Source: Acidaminococcus sp. | GTDB lineage: Bacteria > Bacillota > Negativicutes > Acidaminococcales > Acidaminococcaceae | Direction of reading: 5' to 3' | Length of the DNA: 64,000 bases | NCBI GenBank assembly: GCA_019416065.1 | Contig: DXYB01000004.1 | Span: 12,958-76,957, forward strand | Part shown: piece after piece, positions 27,464 to 35,201 of the stretch | Position numbering within the stretch: position 1 is the first letter of the stretch | Layout of the letters: every line of letters begins with the position of its first letter | Translations under genes and position numbers: made by a program | Notes under the pieces: generated by a model | Databases searched by the model: none | What the model was told of the DNA's origin: nothing | The model's input: only the letters and a program-made list of their open reading frames with translations

Positions 27464-27823
27464 TTATCTACCTCCATTTTCTTTCTGTGCTTCAATCGCC
27501 TGGATCGCTTTATCCAGTTTGAATTGGTACAGCTTGCCTTTTTCAACGAGCTTATCCATATAGGCTTCCAGGTCCATAAGGATCCTGTATTTGGCTCTTG
27601 TCTCCATTAGGTCCTTGCTCGTATCTGCAAGGTCCTCCAATACTTCCTGCCGGGAGCGGACAAAGAAGGGCCGGAGAAGGTCTTTAATCTCTTTGGCCTT
27701 CTCAGCTTCCTTGATTCTGTCGTTGTACTCCTTGGCCAGTAGCCGCGGGTTGTTTCGTCTCGTCAAGACCTCCTCCCGCGTCAAAGGGGTTTTTCTTTCC
27801 CCATCTGCTGATATATCTAGCAT
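27464..27823 (-). CDS. Hypothetical coiled-coil protein between portal and scaffold
   Basis: The 119-residue product is almost all charged helix (KEYNDRIKEAEKAKEIKDLL and following). Its first 122 bases overlap the 3' end of the portal gene in another frame, which is long for a phage overlap, but an AGGAGGAGA ribosome binding site precedes the ATG and the stop falls 3 bases before the scaffold start. It could assist head assembly. Function unknown. Confidence 0.55.
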   Translation of the reverse strand: MLDISADGERKTPLTREEVLTRRNNPRLLAKEYNDRIKEAEKAKEIKDLLRPFFVRSRQEVLEDLADTSKDLMETRAKYRILMDLEAYMDKLVEKGKLYQFKLDKAIQAIEAQKENGGR

Positions 27824-30068
27824 CGTCCAGTCTCTCCTCCTGCATCACGTCACTGCTGTTCACGTCAATGTTCAGATACTTCTTCAGGGCCTGGATCTTG
27901 GCTTCCGGAGGAATGTCCTCATAGCTTACGCTCAGTTTTGGTGTGGATGCCTTGGCCAGTTCAAACTGTTCCTTAGCCTGTTCAACCGCAAGGGCCTGCT
28001 GTTGTGCCTGCGCCTGGGCCTGTTGAGCTTCTGCCTTCCGCTGCTGTGCTTCGGGACTGTCAGGATCAAGCAGGTAAGCATTGATATTTCGGATACCCAT
28101 ACTTTCCAGGAGTTTCTTGGCCGCCTCATACCAGCTATTTTCCGTAACGACTCCCATCTGCTGAAGCTGCGGGAAAAGCTGGTTAATCATGACCATCAGA
28201 TACTGAATCTGTGCTTCCCTTGTCCCGGCTCCCTGGCCCACATTGATAATCAGGTCATAGTCGATGTTCAAATCGTCTTTGGTGATGGAAATGTTCTGAT
28301 CCGTCAGCCGGAATATCTGCTCATCGTCCATATACTTCTGATTGAGAAGGATAATGTACTTGAACATGGGAACCACGAAGGATTCCGCAAACACCCTGGC
28401 AATATGCCTCATGCGCTTATCGGCAGCACCCATGATGGACGTAATGCCGGTAGCCGTTTTGTTTAAGCTATTGGAATCCAGCCCTTGATTGTACCGCGTG
28501 CTGCCGCTCTGGGACTCAATCTCGTTCTGTGCGTATTCAATGACCTGCATGGAAAGAGGACTGATGGAAAGCTGCTGCCCTGGCATGATTGCATCCGCGG
28601 GACTGCCATTGGTGGGGATGATTTCATCGTTGTCAATGAGTGCATCCATATCCACCTTGCTCATATCCACAAAGGTACGCGGGCTGTTGTTCTTTGCAAC
28701 GTTCGTAATGATCTGCCGGAAAATAGCTGTCTTTAGATTCTGATGTTGTTCCAAAAGGTCAGAAAAGCCTTCATCCTCATTGAATACGGTGTTGGGGCTG
28801 GGCTCTGCTTCTGCGATAAAGAAGGGAGCAAATTCCATTTCGTTGGTGGAAATCCGGATAGGAGTGTCACCAATGGCGTGGACAATCAGGTGCTCATAAA
28901 TTCCATCCCCGTTAAAATCAACGGACAGATAGCCTTCATACAGCTCAAACAGCTTGGAGGCATTGTCTCCATCATTGATGCGTCCCCCGGTGCTGCTGAG
29001 CTCCTTGTTTTTCAGGAGGTCATAAGTGGTGTACTTGGCATCTCCATCGGCCTTTTCCAGGGCCTCATCAATGTTTTCGTACACGCCCTCCCGCTCTTTC
29101 CGCTTGAGATAGTCGCCCGTCACCAGTTTCCGCTGTGCCTTGAATTTGGCATCCTGGAGATTGGAAGAGTCGGGTGTGAACCGCAATTCGGACGGGCTCA
29201 TGTACTGAACCACGGGGTAATTGCTCTTAACGATGATTTTGTCGAACGTCACAATGGACAGGTCCGGAGCATCCTTGACCGGCTTAATAGACTGAATCTC
29301 CACGTGCCCGGCTTCGGCTTCCTCATTGAGCACCGCCATGATTTGATAGTCGTCTGCACCAATGAGAATCTGATAGGTCTCTCTATCTTCTTCCCGCTTC
29401 CAGTACACCTTGGCCACACCATAGTTGATGGACAGGGCCTTCTCCATAATGTCAGCGATGAAAAGCGGATAGCTGTTTTTCCGCTGGAGCTCATAGGTCA
29501 GGAGCTGTTGAATTTTCTCTGCTGCCGGATCATCATTAGCATTGACGCCCTTTACATCTACAGGACTTTCGCCACCAATGAAAGGTTCGCACAGACTAGG
29601 CAGCATCCATTTGACAGCCGTCTGAATATCCCGGCTACAGAAATTGGAGGTCTCAGACAGGTGCGGGAAAAGCCGCCTGTAATAATCTTCCTTGGCCTGA
29701 TACGCCTGCTCCCGTTCAATGATTTTCGGTTCAATGGTGGAAGTATAGTAGGCATTGGCATCATTCCGACAACGGATGAACGCCTGCATGATCTTTTCAA
29801 TCTCGGCCTTTTTCAGGGTCTTTAGACTGACTTCCTTCTTTTGGTCCTCTGTGCTGGTGGCGAACATCAGCAGCACGTCAAGGGGGCTTGCCTGCTGCTG
29901 CCCCGGCATCATTTGTCCAGGTATCATTTGTGGCTGCTGCTGAGGGGTTGTACCTGGGATAGGTTGCTGCCCTCCCGAAGGCATTGGCTGCCCCTGCTGC
30001 ATCGGCGGTCCTTGCTGCTGTTGCATGGCTGCCTGGGCCATATTGAGCTGGTCAATAGGGTTTGGCAT
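27702..30068 (-). CDS. Portal protein (P22-like)
   Basis: This 788-residue protein has a Gln/Pro/Met/Gly-rich N-terminus (10-60), then the portal core starting around residue 75. Core features include YYRRLFPHLSETSNFCSRDI, VKWMLPSLCEPFIGG, ELRFTPDSSNLQDAK and GLDSNSLNKTATGITSIMG, which are typical of P22-type portals (PF16510-like). A Gln/Ala-rich helical barrel region follows near residues 675-715. Twelve copies form the vertex through which DNA is packaged and ejected. GGAGG lies 10 bases before the ATG. The length, with a barrel-like C-terminus, matches podophages rather than siphophages. Confidence 0.85.
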   Translation of the reverse strand: MPNPIDQLNMAQAAMQQQQGPPMQQGQPMPSGGQQPIPGTTPQQQPQMIPGQMMPGQQQASPLDVLLMFATSTEDQKKEVSLKTLKKAEIEKIMQAFIRCRNDANAYYTSTIEPKIIEREQAYQAKEDYYRRLFPHLSETSNFCSRDIQTAVKWMLPSLCEPFIGGESPVDVKGVNANDDPAAEKIQQLLTYELQRKNSYPLFIADIMEKALSINYGVAKVYWKREEDRETYQILIGADDYQIMAVLNEEAEAGHVEIQSIKPVKDAPDLSIVTFDKIIVKSNYPVVQYMSPSELRFTPDSSNLQDAKFKAQRKLVTGDYLKRKEREGVYENIDEALEKADGDAKYTTYDLLKNKELSSTGGRINDGDNASKLFELYEGYLSVDFNGDGIYEHLIVHAIGDTPIRISTNEMEFAPFFIAEAEPSPNTVFNEDEGFSDLLEQHQNLKTAIFRQIITNVAKNNSPRTFVDMSKVDMDALIDNDEIIPTNGSPADAIMPGQQLSISPLSMQVIEYAQNEIESQSGSTRYNQGLDSNSLNKTATGITSIMGAADKRMRHIARVFAESFVVPMFKYIILLNQKYMDDEQIFRLTDQNISITKDDLNIDYDLIINVGQGAGTREAQIQYLMVMINQLFPQLQQMGVVTENSWYEAAKKLLESMGIRNINAYLLDPDSPEAQQRKAEAQQAQAQAQQQALAVEQAKEQFELAKASTPKLSVSYEDIPPEAKIQALKKYLNIDVNSSDVMQEERLDDARYISRWGKKNPFDAGGGLDETKQPAATGQGVQRQNQGS

Positions 30069-30083
30069 TTGTCAACCGCCTCC

Positions 30084-30392
30084 TTATACCGTCAGCTCAC
30101 TAATGGTAACGGTGGTACTTGCTGCCGCCACCAGGTACACCGCTTTTTCGTCTGCATAGCCGCACAGAGGGAAAACAGCAGTGTCACCGGCCTTGATGGG
30201 AATCCCGGTGGAAGTGGTAACATCGTCACCACCCCAGTAAACGTCAGCACTGCCGGAGTTATAGACTACCAGCACCGCACGCCCCTGCTGCTGATGGGAA
30301 ATAAATTCGGGGCTGGCCGCTGCGGTTGCCTTCGCGCCTACCGTCAGCTTGCTGTTTTTCGCACGGGAAAACGCGTATGGAATTTCTGTCAT
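30084..30392 (-). CDS. Small beta-rich head protein, possible decoration protein
   Basis: The 102-residue product is predicted all-beta, with strands such as AVLVVYNSGSADVYWGG and AVFPLCGYADEKAVYLVA, resembling small jelly-roll-like proteins that decorate or support phage heads. It is placed between terminase and portal genes with normal spacing. I do not recognise a named family. Confidence 0.55.
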   Translation of the reverse strand: MTEIPYAFSRAKNSKLTVGAKATAAASPEFISHQQQGRAVLVVYNSGSADVYWGGDDVTTSTGIPIKAGDTAVFPLCGYADEKAVYLVAAASTTVTISELTV

Positions 30393-30409
30393 GTTTGGAT
30401 CACTCTCCT

Positions 30410-31900
30410 TTACATGGAACCGAACTTCCGGATTCTGCCGGATTTTCGGAGGCTGTTGAATTTGGTGAACTGATTTAAGGAAACCGGCGCTGCAAAGGTC
30501 AAGGCCAGGGCATCACCGTAGTTCGGTGACTGAAGCCCCCGTTCCTTCATGTCTTTTTTGCTTTCTAGCTGGAACCGTCCGCTTCCATTGATGAAGGCTT
30601 CCGGTCCTATCAAATCGTTGTAGACTTCTTGGCTCTCAATAGCGCCGCCTTCGTGGATCCATTTCTTTAGGTTGCTCCACATCTCGGCTCTTTTATTGAG
30701 ATAGTAGGTGTCGTCCGGCTTTTCGGCAAAGGAAACCAATGTGAACCGGTCTCCCCAGCCCAGATGCTTGATACAGCTATAAATGCCGGTGCCATATCCC
30801 ATATCAATGAAGCCATGGGCCATGTTGTGCTCCTGGGCCAGGGCCACAATCTTTCCGGCTGTGCGGAAATCATCATCATTCTTGGGCATGGTGAAAAGGA
30901 CCTTGCTCCAGTTGCCTTGCCTCATGCTGCACACCAGCAAGTCGTCGCCTTCCCATGCCGGGTCTATACCGAATATGACAGGAAGGTCCTTGAAGGCTTC
31001 CGGATCCATTGTCTTGTACCGGTCTACGGCTGCCTGGGCATCCTCTACACTAATCAGCTGGGAGTCGCCCATCTGCGGGAACTGCCCTTTGACACGGACA
31101 CGGATGATGTCGGTGTCCTCACCATACTGGTCTATCCACCGTTGCAGCTGGGCTTTATTGGAAATGGCTACCTCCCGGCTGTCTATCTGCCGGGTGTGCC
31201 AGAGGGTCCGGAATCTATGGAAGCAGTCGTAGAACCGCCCGCTGTTCCGGGTGGGGTTCCCGAAGGCCGTCCATATGATTTCGGTCTTGGAGTCTGTCAG
31301 TGCCCCTTCAACGACTTCCCAGATGGCCGAATCTATGGCTGAGGCTTCATCAAATATGACCAGGATGCGTTTTCCCTGGTTGTGCAGCCCGGCAAACGCT
31401 TCGGGGTTTTGGGCTGACCATGGAAGCGCGTCCATGCGCCAGGTCTTTTCGTGCTCCGGATCCACGGAGAAGAAGGATGTGGCCGTGTACGTGAAAAGCG
31501 GCCTAGTAATGGAAAGCCGGTGCCACTTGGCCAGCTCCGGCCATGTCTTGGAAAGCAGCTGGTTCTGCGTGTTGGCTGTCACCACGCCTTTGCAATCCTC
31601 GAAGGTGCTCATTGCCCATATGATGAGCCAGCACACCAGCGCCGACTTGCCTATGCCGTGCCCGGATGCTACAGCTTCCTGGATCACCTGCTGCGGGCTC
31701 CGGAGTCCACGGCCAACATCCTCCAGTAAAGATAGCTGCCAGGGGTCAGGCTGCTGATCTGCCAGGGGCCCAGGCTCCCCCCATGGGAAAGCCGCCCACA
31801 CAAAGCCTACAGGATCATGCGTGAAACCGGCTGCGAACTCGGCTAGCTGGCTCATCTGCTGAGGGCTCAGGGAGTCACCGCTACCTTTAGAAGCTCTCAC
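30410..31900 (-). CDS. terL: Terminase large subunit
   Basis: The 496-residue protein has Walker A SGHGIGKS (79-86), Walker B LVIFDEAS (180-187) with the catalytic Asp-Glu pair, and an RNase H-like nuclease domain with acidic residues in FGIDPAW (Asp313), FIDMGYG (Asp366) and GDALAL (Asp463). It pumps DNA into the head using ATP and cuts the concatemer. The start codon is GTG, overlapping the stop of the small subunit gene (GTGA), so translation is probably coupled. It is 496 residues, usual for this family. Confidence 0.9.
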   Translation of the reverse strand: MRASKGSGDSLSPQQMSQLAEFAAGFTHDPVGFVWAAFPWGEPGPLADQQPDPWQLSLLEDVGRGLRSPQQVIQEAVASGHGIGKSALVCWLIIWAMSTFEDCKGVVTANTQNQLLSKTWPELAKWHRLSITRPLFTYTATSFFSVDPEHEKTWRMDALPWSAQNPEAFAGLHNQGKRILVIFDEASAIDSAIWEVVEGALTDSKTEIIWTAFGNPTRNSGRFYDCFHRFRTLWHTRQIDSREVAISNKAQLQRWIDQYGEDTDIIRVRVKGQFPQMGDSQLISVEDAQAAVDRYKTMDPEAFKDLPVIFGIDPAWEGDDLLVCSMRQGNWSKVLFTMPKNDDDFRTAGKIVALAQEHNMAHGFIDMGYGTGIYSCIKHLGWGDRFTLVSFAEKPDDTYYLNKRAEMWSNLKKWIHEGGAIESQEVYNDLIGPEAFINGSGRFQLESKKDMKERGLQSPNYGDALALTFAAPVSLNQFTKFNSLRKSGRIRKFGSM

Positions 31901-32412
31901 GGTGCATCACGCTCCCCCTTGGCTGCGCGTCTGCGTGCCTTGCTGAGTGCATCCGCAAAGCTGCTGTCCGCTTTAACCTCAATAGAATTGGTTAAGAGCT
32001 TCTGAATCTTGGCCAGGGTCTCCCCGGCCTTGAGTCGGTCAGCTAATGCCGGGTCCAGGCCGAACTGGTCCTGAATCTGTCCTCTCATAGCATTGGAGAA
32101 AAATCCAATTATCTCGGCAGTGTCGGCTGCATCCGGATTAATCCCCAGTCCATACTGGACGCCTTTCATGAAATAGTGGCCAATATCGGTAGCCAGGAAC
32201 TGTTCCTGGAGCTTCTTGGCGCTCCGGCTGTCCTCTCTATCATAATGATCCTCGTCAATCTGATATGCCGTCCGATATGCCTTGGTCAGGTTCCTGGGGA
32301 GAATGGACAGCGCCAGGAATTTAAAGTCAGCGTCACTTTGAGGCGGCTGCGGCTGCTTGCCGTTTCTTCCATTCTTCTTTTCGTCTGTGTTCTTCTTGCT
32401 GGATGAAATCAT
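31897..32412 (-). CDS. terS: Terminase small subunit (probable)
   Basis: The 171-residue protein is helical with a Lys/Asn-rich start and a basic C-terminus (SKARRRAAKGE). Its central part (LTKAYRTAYQID) could be the DNA-binding helix-turn-helix of small terminases. The start is placed at the ATG at 32412 because GGAGG lies 8 bases before it; the longer TTG-initiated form has no ribosome binding site. Position immediately upstream of terL supports the call; the sequence alone is not decisive. Confidence 0.6.
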   Translation of the reverse strand: MISSSKKNTDEKKNGRNGKQPQPPQSDADFKFLALSILPRNLTKAYRTAYQIDEDHYDREDSRSAKKLQEQFLATDIGHYFMKGVQYGLGINPDAADTAEIIGFFSNAMRGQIQDQFGLDPALADRLKAGETLAKIQKLLTNSIEVKADSSFADALSKARRRAAKGERDAP

Positions 32413-32662
32413 CTGCATCACCTCCCGCCTCAATGAATTTCCAAAACTCTACCAGTTTCAGCAGCACCTGGAGCTCCTTGGTTCCCTGGTATAAATTCAC
32501 CTTGCTGCCGGTGGGAGGGTAGAACAAGTCCAGGGATCGCACCTTAATGACGGAATCCGTCTTGGTACTCCAGCACTGCCGCACAGAATAAAGCACAATG
32601 ATGTGGTGCTTGTATCTCAGCCCCTTGCACAGTTTGAAAATAGTCTGCCGTATGCTTTTCAC
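32333..32662 (-). CDS. Hypothetical protein before terminase
   Basis: The 109-residue product starts with GTG (AGGTGA upstream) and is basic at its N-terminus (MKSIRQTIFKLCKGLRYKHH), with a charged helix at the C-terminus ending in Ala repeats. Its last 80 bases overlap the small-terminase gene. No family recognised; the long overlap lowers confidence. Confidence 0.45.
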   Translation of the reverse strand: MKSIRQTIFKLCKGLRYKHHIIVLYSVRQCWSTKTDSVIKVRSLDLFYPPTGSKVNLYQGTKELQVLLKLVEFWKFIEAGGDADDFIQQEEHRRKEEWKKRQAAAAASK

Positions 32663-32688
32663 CCTATCACCTGCCCTTCCTCAAAAGA

Positions 32689-32730
32689 AAACCGCTCAGA
32701 ACGGCGCGTAGAATCGTTTCTGAGCGGTTT
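32689..32730. terminator. Bidirectional intrinsic terminator
   Basis: AAACCGCTCAGAA (32689-32701) and TTCTGAGCGGTTT (32718-32730) form a perfect 13-bp stem with T-rich flanks on both strands. It directly follows the RepL-like stop at 32731, so it separates that gene from the terminase genes. Confidence 0.85.
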
Positions 32731-33345
32731 TTAACTGCTTGGCTTATAGTCAGTACCTACACTTTCATATCCTGGAACATCGATTCCTTCATCATCATCT
32801 TCCGGATCCCGATGTTCCTCCGCAAATTTGCGCTTGACCCACTCCGGCAGGACGGGGTCTAGTTGATCCTGGAACAGGGTGTAGAGCTGATACGTCAACC
32901 ATTTACCGCGGATATAATAGAGCGGATTGAAGTAGTAGGAAATGACCTGGCTATCGCCCACGGTGATTTTTCCCTTCGCCATGACTCCGGCCCGGATCAT
33001 CCTGGTGACAAAGCGGGATGCCGAAGCATATGTGATCCCGCAGCACGCAGCGATATGTCCAATCTTCATGGCCTTATTAGAATGATCGCTACGATAGACT
33101 AGCCGGTTTGTGCCGTTTTCCAGCTTATCAATGAGGAGATAGAGTCGATAGGCGTCTTTCGCCTTGACCTCCGGTGGCAGCTTGACTCCGGTGAACACGC
33201 GGACGAAGTGCGCCTGGGGTTTAAAAAGGTATCCTTCCTTGGCGCGGAAATTGGAGAACCATTTCTTCCTCTGCCCGGAAGCTATGACTTCCCCGCTTGC
33301 CTGGTCAATCTCTCTGACCTCCAGTATCGTCTGTCTTTTACCCAT
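32731..33345 (-). CDS. RepL-like winged-helix DNA-binding protein
   Basis: The 204-residue protein has a winged-helix core at about residues 70-150: YRLYLLIDKLENGTNRLVYR, then IGHIAACCGITYASASRFVT as the recognition helix region, and a wing leading to SYYFNPLYYIRGKW. This is the pattern of Firmicutes RepL-type plasmid or phage proteins. The C-terminus is acidic. AGAGGTGAT precedes the ATG. Two identical-arm palindromes lie 32 and 64 bases upstream and suggest autoregulation. It may regulate late genes or replication; both roles are known for relatives. Confidence 0.6.
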   Translation of the reverse strand: MGKRQTILEVREIDQASGEVIASGQRKKWFSNFRAKEGYLFKPQAHFVRVFTGVKLPPEVKAKDAYRLYLLIDKLENGTNRLVYRSDHSNKAMKIGHIAACCGITYASASRFVTRMIRAGVMAKGKITVGDSQVISYYFNPLYYIRGKWLTYQLYTLFQDQLDPVLPEWVKRKFAEEHRDPEDDDEGIDVPGYESVGTDYKPSS

Positions 33346-33376
33346 CGTCTATCACCTCTTTTCTGTCCCGGAAAAC

Positions 33377-33427
33377 TATGACGGAAACGGTCATATTTAA
33401 CCGCCTCTTATGACGAAAACGGTCATA
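33377..33427. promoter_or_regulatory. Tandem operator-like palindromes upstream of the RepL-like gene
   Basis: TATGAC-N7-GTCATA occurs twice, at 33377-33395 and 33409-33427, with centres 32 bp apart, close to three helical turns. The central bases are GGAAACG and GAAAACG. Both lie just before the RepL-like start codon at 33345, the expected place for a dimeric winged-helix protein to bind its own promoter. Confidence 0.6.
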
Positions 33428-33640
33428 TTCTGCGATTGTTCTTCCAACCAGGCTGCACCTTGCTTCCCGGCTGTTTTTCCGGCCTTTTCCTGGTTGAGAG
33501 TCATATACTATATTTTATAACCCTCAACCGAATCCCGACTGAGCCTGTCTTTTTCCCCAGCTCCGCGTTACAATCATATATGGGTCTATGCTTTTGCAGC
33601 TGGTACAACATGGAGACAAGCTCTGCCAGGCTATGTCTCA
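33428..33640. promoter_or_regulatory. Non-coding stretch with inverted repeat around a TA-rich core
   Basis: I see no gene here. GGTTGAG (33492-33498) and CTCAACC (33523-33529) flank a 24-bp AT-rich core with TATA-like hexamers on both strands. It is a candidate promoter region for the RepL-like gene and perhaps the late operon, placed downstream of the RinA-like regulator gene. No clear -35/-10 pair at correct spacing was found, which would fit an activator-dependent promoter. Confidence 0.35.
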
Positions 33641-33692
33641 AAAAAAGAAACAGCCTATTGCGGAAATCAATCCGTGATGGGCTGCTTTTTTT
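33640..33692. terminator. Intrinsic terminator, T-tracts on both sides
   Basis: CAGCC (33651-33655) and GGCTG (33680-33684) close a longer imperfect stem with an inner GGA/TCC helix. Seven T follow on the plus strand (33686-33692), and seven T follow on the minus strand (33640-33646 complement). It could stop transcripts from either direction. Confidence 0.65.
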
Positions 33693-33713
33693 ATGCCTGT
33701 TTTCCTTTCTCAA

Positions 33714-33869
33714 ATGAAGATGCCCAGGGCGAAAGGAGGTTTCACAAAAAGTCCCTGGGCACCACTGAGGGACAACGCCTGGAAGGATCCGCTCAGCATT
33801 ATGGCAACAAAAAAGGAGCTTAGCAGCTCCATATCAGCTTATGCGGTTAAATCCACCCACGGCGTTTAA
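33714..33869 (+). CDS. Possible 51-codon gene or remnant
   Basis: The frame starts MKMPRAKGGFTKSPWAP, then RDNAWKDPLSIMATKKELSS, and ends KSTHGV. The composition looks protein-like, but no ribosome binding site precedes the ATGs at 33714 and 33720, and the DNA also forms hairpins. It may be a gene remnant or chance. Confidence 0.2.
   Translation: MKMPRAKGGFTKSPWAPLRDNAWKDPLSIMATKKELSSSISAYAVKSTHGV
33808..33830 (-). terminator. Intrinsic terminator facing left
   Basis: GGAGCT (33815-33820) and AGCTCC (33825-33830) with a 4-base loop are followed on the minus strand by TTTTTTGT. It would end the early minus-strand transcript after the RinA-like gene, after it has crossed the plus-strand island as antisense. 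Confidence 0.7.
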
Positions 33870-33904
33870 CCCATTTTAATCACATATGTAAGAATCTGTC
33901 AAAC

Positions 33905-33919
33905 CCATTCCTGGAATGG
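33905..33919 (+). promoter_or_regulatory. Perfect 15-bp palindrome, candidate operator
   Basis: CCATTCC-T-GGAATGG lies 18 bases before the first codon of the plus-strand acidic-protein gene. A 7-1-7 palindrome at this distance is a good candidate binding site for the HTH protein encoded second in the pair. Confidence 0.5.
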
Positions 33920-33937
33920 AACAAAAAATAAATTGTA

Positions 33938-34480
33938 GTGAAAAACGAGAAAACTAAAATTCCCCCTTTACATACATCCCAGCAGTTTGAACGGGAGGCC
34001 CGTCAGGATCAGAAGGGCACTAAGCTGGCATACGTCAGTATCACGCAGATCCCTGAGCAGCCCATCGACCCCGACGACGGAGAAGCCTACACATACTATG
34101 ACCAGACCATCGTTCTGCCAGAGTTCTGGCTGAACGATGCGGATTCGGAAGATGTGGTCCGCGACGGCAAGTTGGTGGTGAAGTATATCGTTAAGACCGA
34201 AACGACGGAGGCATTCGGCGCCGCGCTGGCATTCGATACGCTGAAAGACGCCAGGGAACAGCTCCAGCTCTGTCTGGAAGTCGACGAACATCCGGACGGA
34301 GAGTACGATCCTGACTGGATTGACTACATTGTGACGGTCCCGCTTGTCAATGCCGACGAGGCGACGCGCGAAACCGCCTACTCCGAGGAGTTTGTTGAAG
34401 GCGTTTGCGGTGAGGCCTATCACGGCAAATTCGAAGCAGAGTGCGATCTCTACTACACTCCGAGCGAGGAGGCGGATTGA
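33938..34480 (+). CDS. Acidic hypothetical protein of the plus-strand island
   Basis: The 180-residue product is strongly acidic, above all in its second half (YDPDWIDYIVTVPLVNADE, then ETAYSEEFVEGVCGEAYHG). It has no membrane segment and no enzyme motif, and I do not recognise it. The gene starts with GTG and lacks a clear ribosome binding site. It lies against the direction of all neighbouring genes, has GC-rich codons unlike the flanks, and is followed 2 bases later by an HTH gene and then a terminator. This is the layout of a phage moron; anti-CRISPR loci share it, but nothing in the sequence shows such activity. Confidence 0.6.
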   Translation: MKNEKTKIPPLHTSQQFEREARQDQKGTKLAYVSITQIPEQPIDPDDGEAYTYYDQTIVLPEFWLNDADSEDVVRDGKLVVKYIVKTETTEAFGAALAFDTLKDAREQLQLCLEVDEHPDGEYDPDWIDYIVTVPLVNADEATRETAYSEEFVEGVCGEAYHGKFEAECDLYYTPSEEAD

Positions 34481-34481
34481 G

Positions 34482-34658
34482 ATGATGACAATCAAAGAGG
34501 CCCGCAAAGCCGCGGGCCTTACCCAGGAGGAAATGGCCGAGAAACTGGAAATCCCGAAGTCAACAATCGAAAAGTGGGAAATGGGAATCCGGATCCCACC
34601 GCCCTGGGCTGAAAAGCTCATAGTCGAAAAGCTCCGGAGAATGAAGAAAAGAACGTAA
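34482..34658 (+). CDS. Small XRE-type HTH protein (Aca-like position)
   Basis: The 58-residue protein is a single helix-turn-helix: IKEARKAAGLTQEEMAEKLE followed by IPKSTIEKWEMGIRIPPPWA. AGGAGG lies 9 bases before the ATG. It is the second gene of a plus-strand pair and probably represses the pair through the 15-bp palindrome at 33905. Similar HTH proteins of about 60-70 residues are common in Clostridia and Negativicutes mobile elements. Confidence 0.75.
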   Translation: MMTIKEARKAAGLTQEEMAEKLEIPKSTIEKWEMGIRIPPPWAEKLIVEKLRRMKKRT

Positions 34659-34662
34659 GGAA

Positions 34663-34696
34663 GCCCTGGTGGTCAATTCCACCAGGGCATTTTTAT
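34663..34696 (+). terminator. Intrinsic terminator of the plus-strand pair
   Basis: GCCCTGGTGG (34663-34672) and CCACCAGGGC (34679-34688) form a perfect 10-bp stem followed by ATTTTTATTT on the plus strand. It lies 4 bases after the HTH stop and overlaps the 3' end of the convergent RinA-like gene. Confidence 0.85.
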
Positions 34697-35187
34697 TTCG
34701 TCAGTTTGAGTCCGTAGGGAGTCGGTTCTGCTAGTCCTAGCTGCACGGCAAAAAGCGCGGCATAGTAAATGACTTCTTTTCTGTAGGCATAGTAAACGCC
34801 GTGCGTGATATGCAAGTCGGTACAAGTCCGCCTCCAGAGGTCCCTGTCGCAGTATCTTGAGCGGTAGAAGTCCCCGGTTTTTCCCGTGCTGGGAAGAAAT
34901 CTCTGTTCCACGGCCTTCACCACTTGCAACCACTTCTCCGGATGCCTAAGATGCACCCTTTCCCTGGCCCCGGCGATGAATGGGCCGAAGGGAACATCAA
35001 CGGCAGCCACAGGAGACAGCAGCCGTATAGCTTTTATGGCAGTCGGATCAGATACCCGGCAGTGGCCACTCCCCATGCCGCCCGTATGCCCCGCGCCTCC
35101 AGCTCCCATCTTTGCTTCCAGGACGGCAGCTTCAATCTGGGACCGGTAGGTTAGGCAAAATTCTATCGTATCTTCGGCCTGGCTCAA
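34693..35187 (-). CDS. RinA-like late transcription regulator
   Basis: The 164-residue protein has a Gly-rich insert (GAGGAGHTGGMGSGH), the segment VSDPTAIKAIRLLSPVAAVD and a C-terminal sigma-like helix-turn-helix (DLWRRTCTDLHITHGVYYAY). This arrangement is seen in RinA/ArpU-type activators of phage late genes. Start choice: GGAGG fits the TTG at 35187 with 8-base spacing; the GTGs at 35196 and 35193 overlap the ribosome binding site. It is the last gene of the early operon, the usual place for the late switch. Confidence 0.65.
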   Translation of the reverse strand: MSQAEDTIEFCLTYRSQIEAAVLEAKMGAGGAGHTGGMGSGHCRVSDPTAIKAIRLLSPVAAVDVPFGPFIAGARERVHLRHPEKWLQVVKAVEQRFLPSTGKTGDFYRSRYCDRDLWRRTCTDLHITHGVYYAYRKEVIYYAALFAVQLGLAEPTPYGLKLTK

Positions 35188-35201
35188 TGTCACCACCTCC
35201 G

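Noticed and set aside
33501..33713. Minus-strand frame of 70 codons in the regulatory region
   Set aside because: It runs through a strong bidirectional terminator hairpin and has no ribosome binding site or protein-like pattern.
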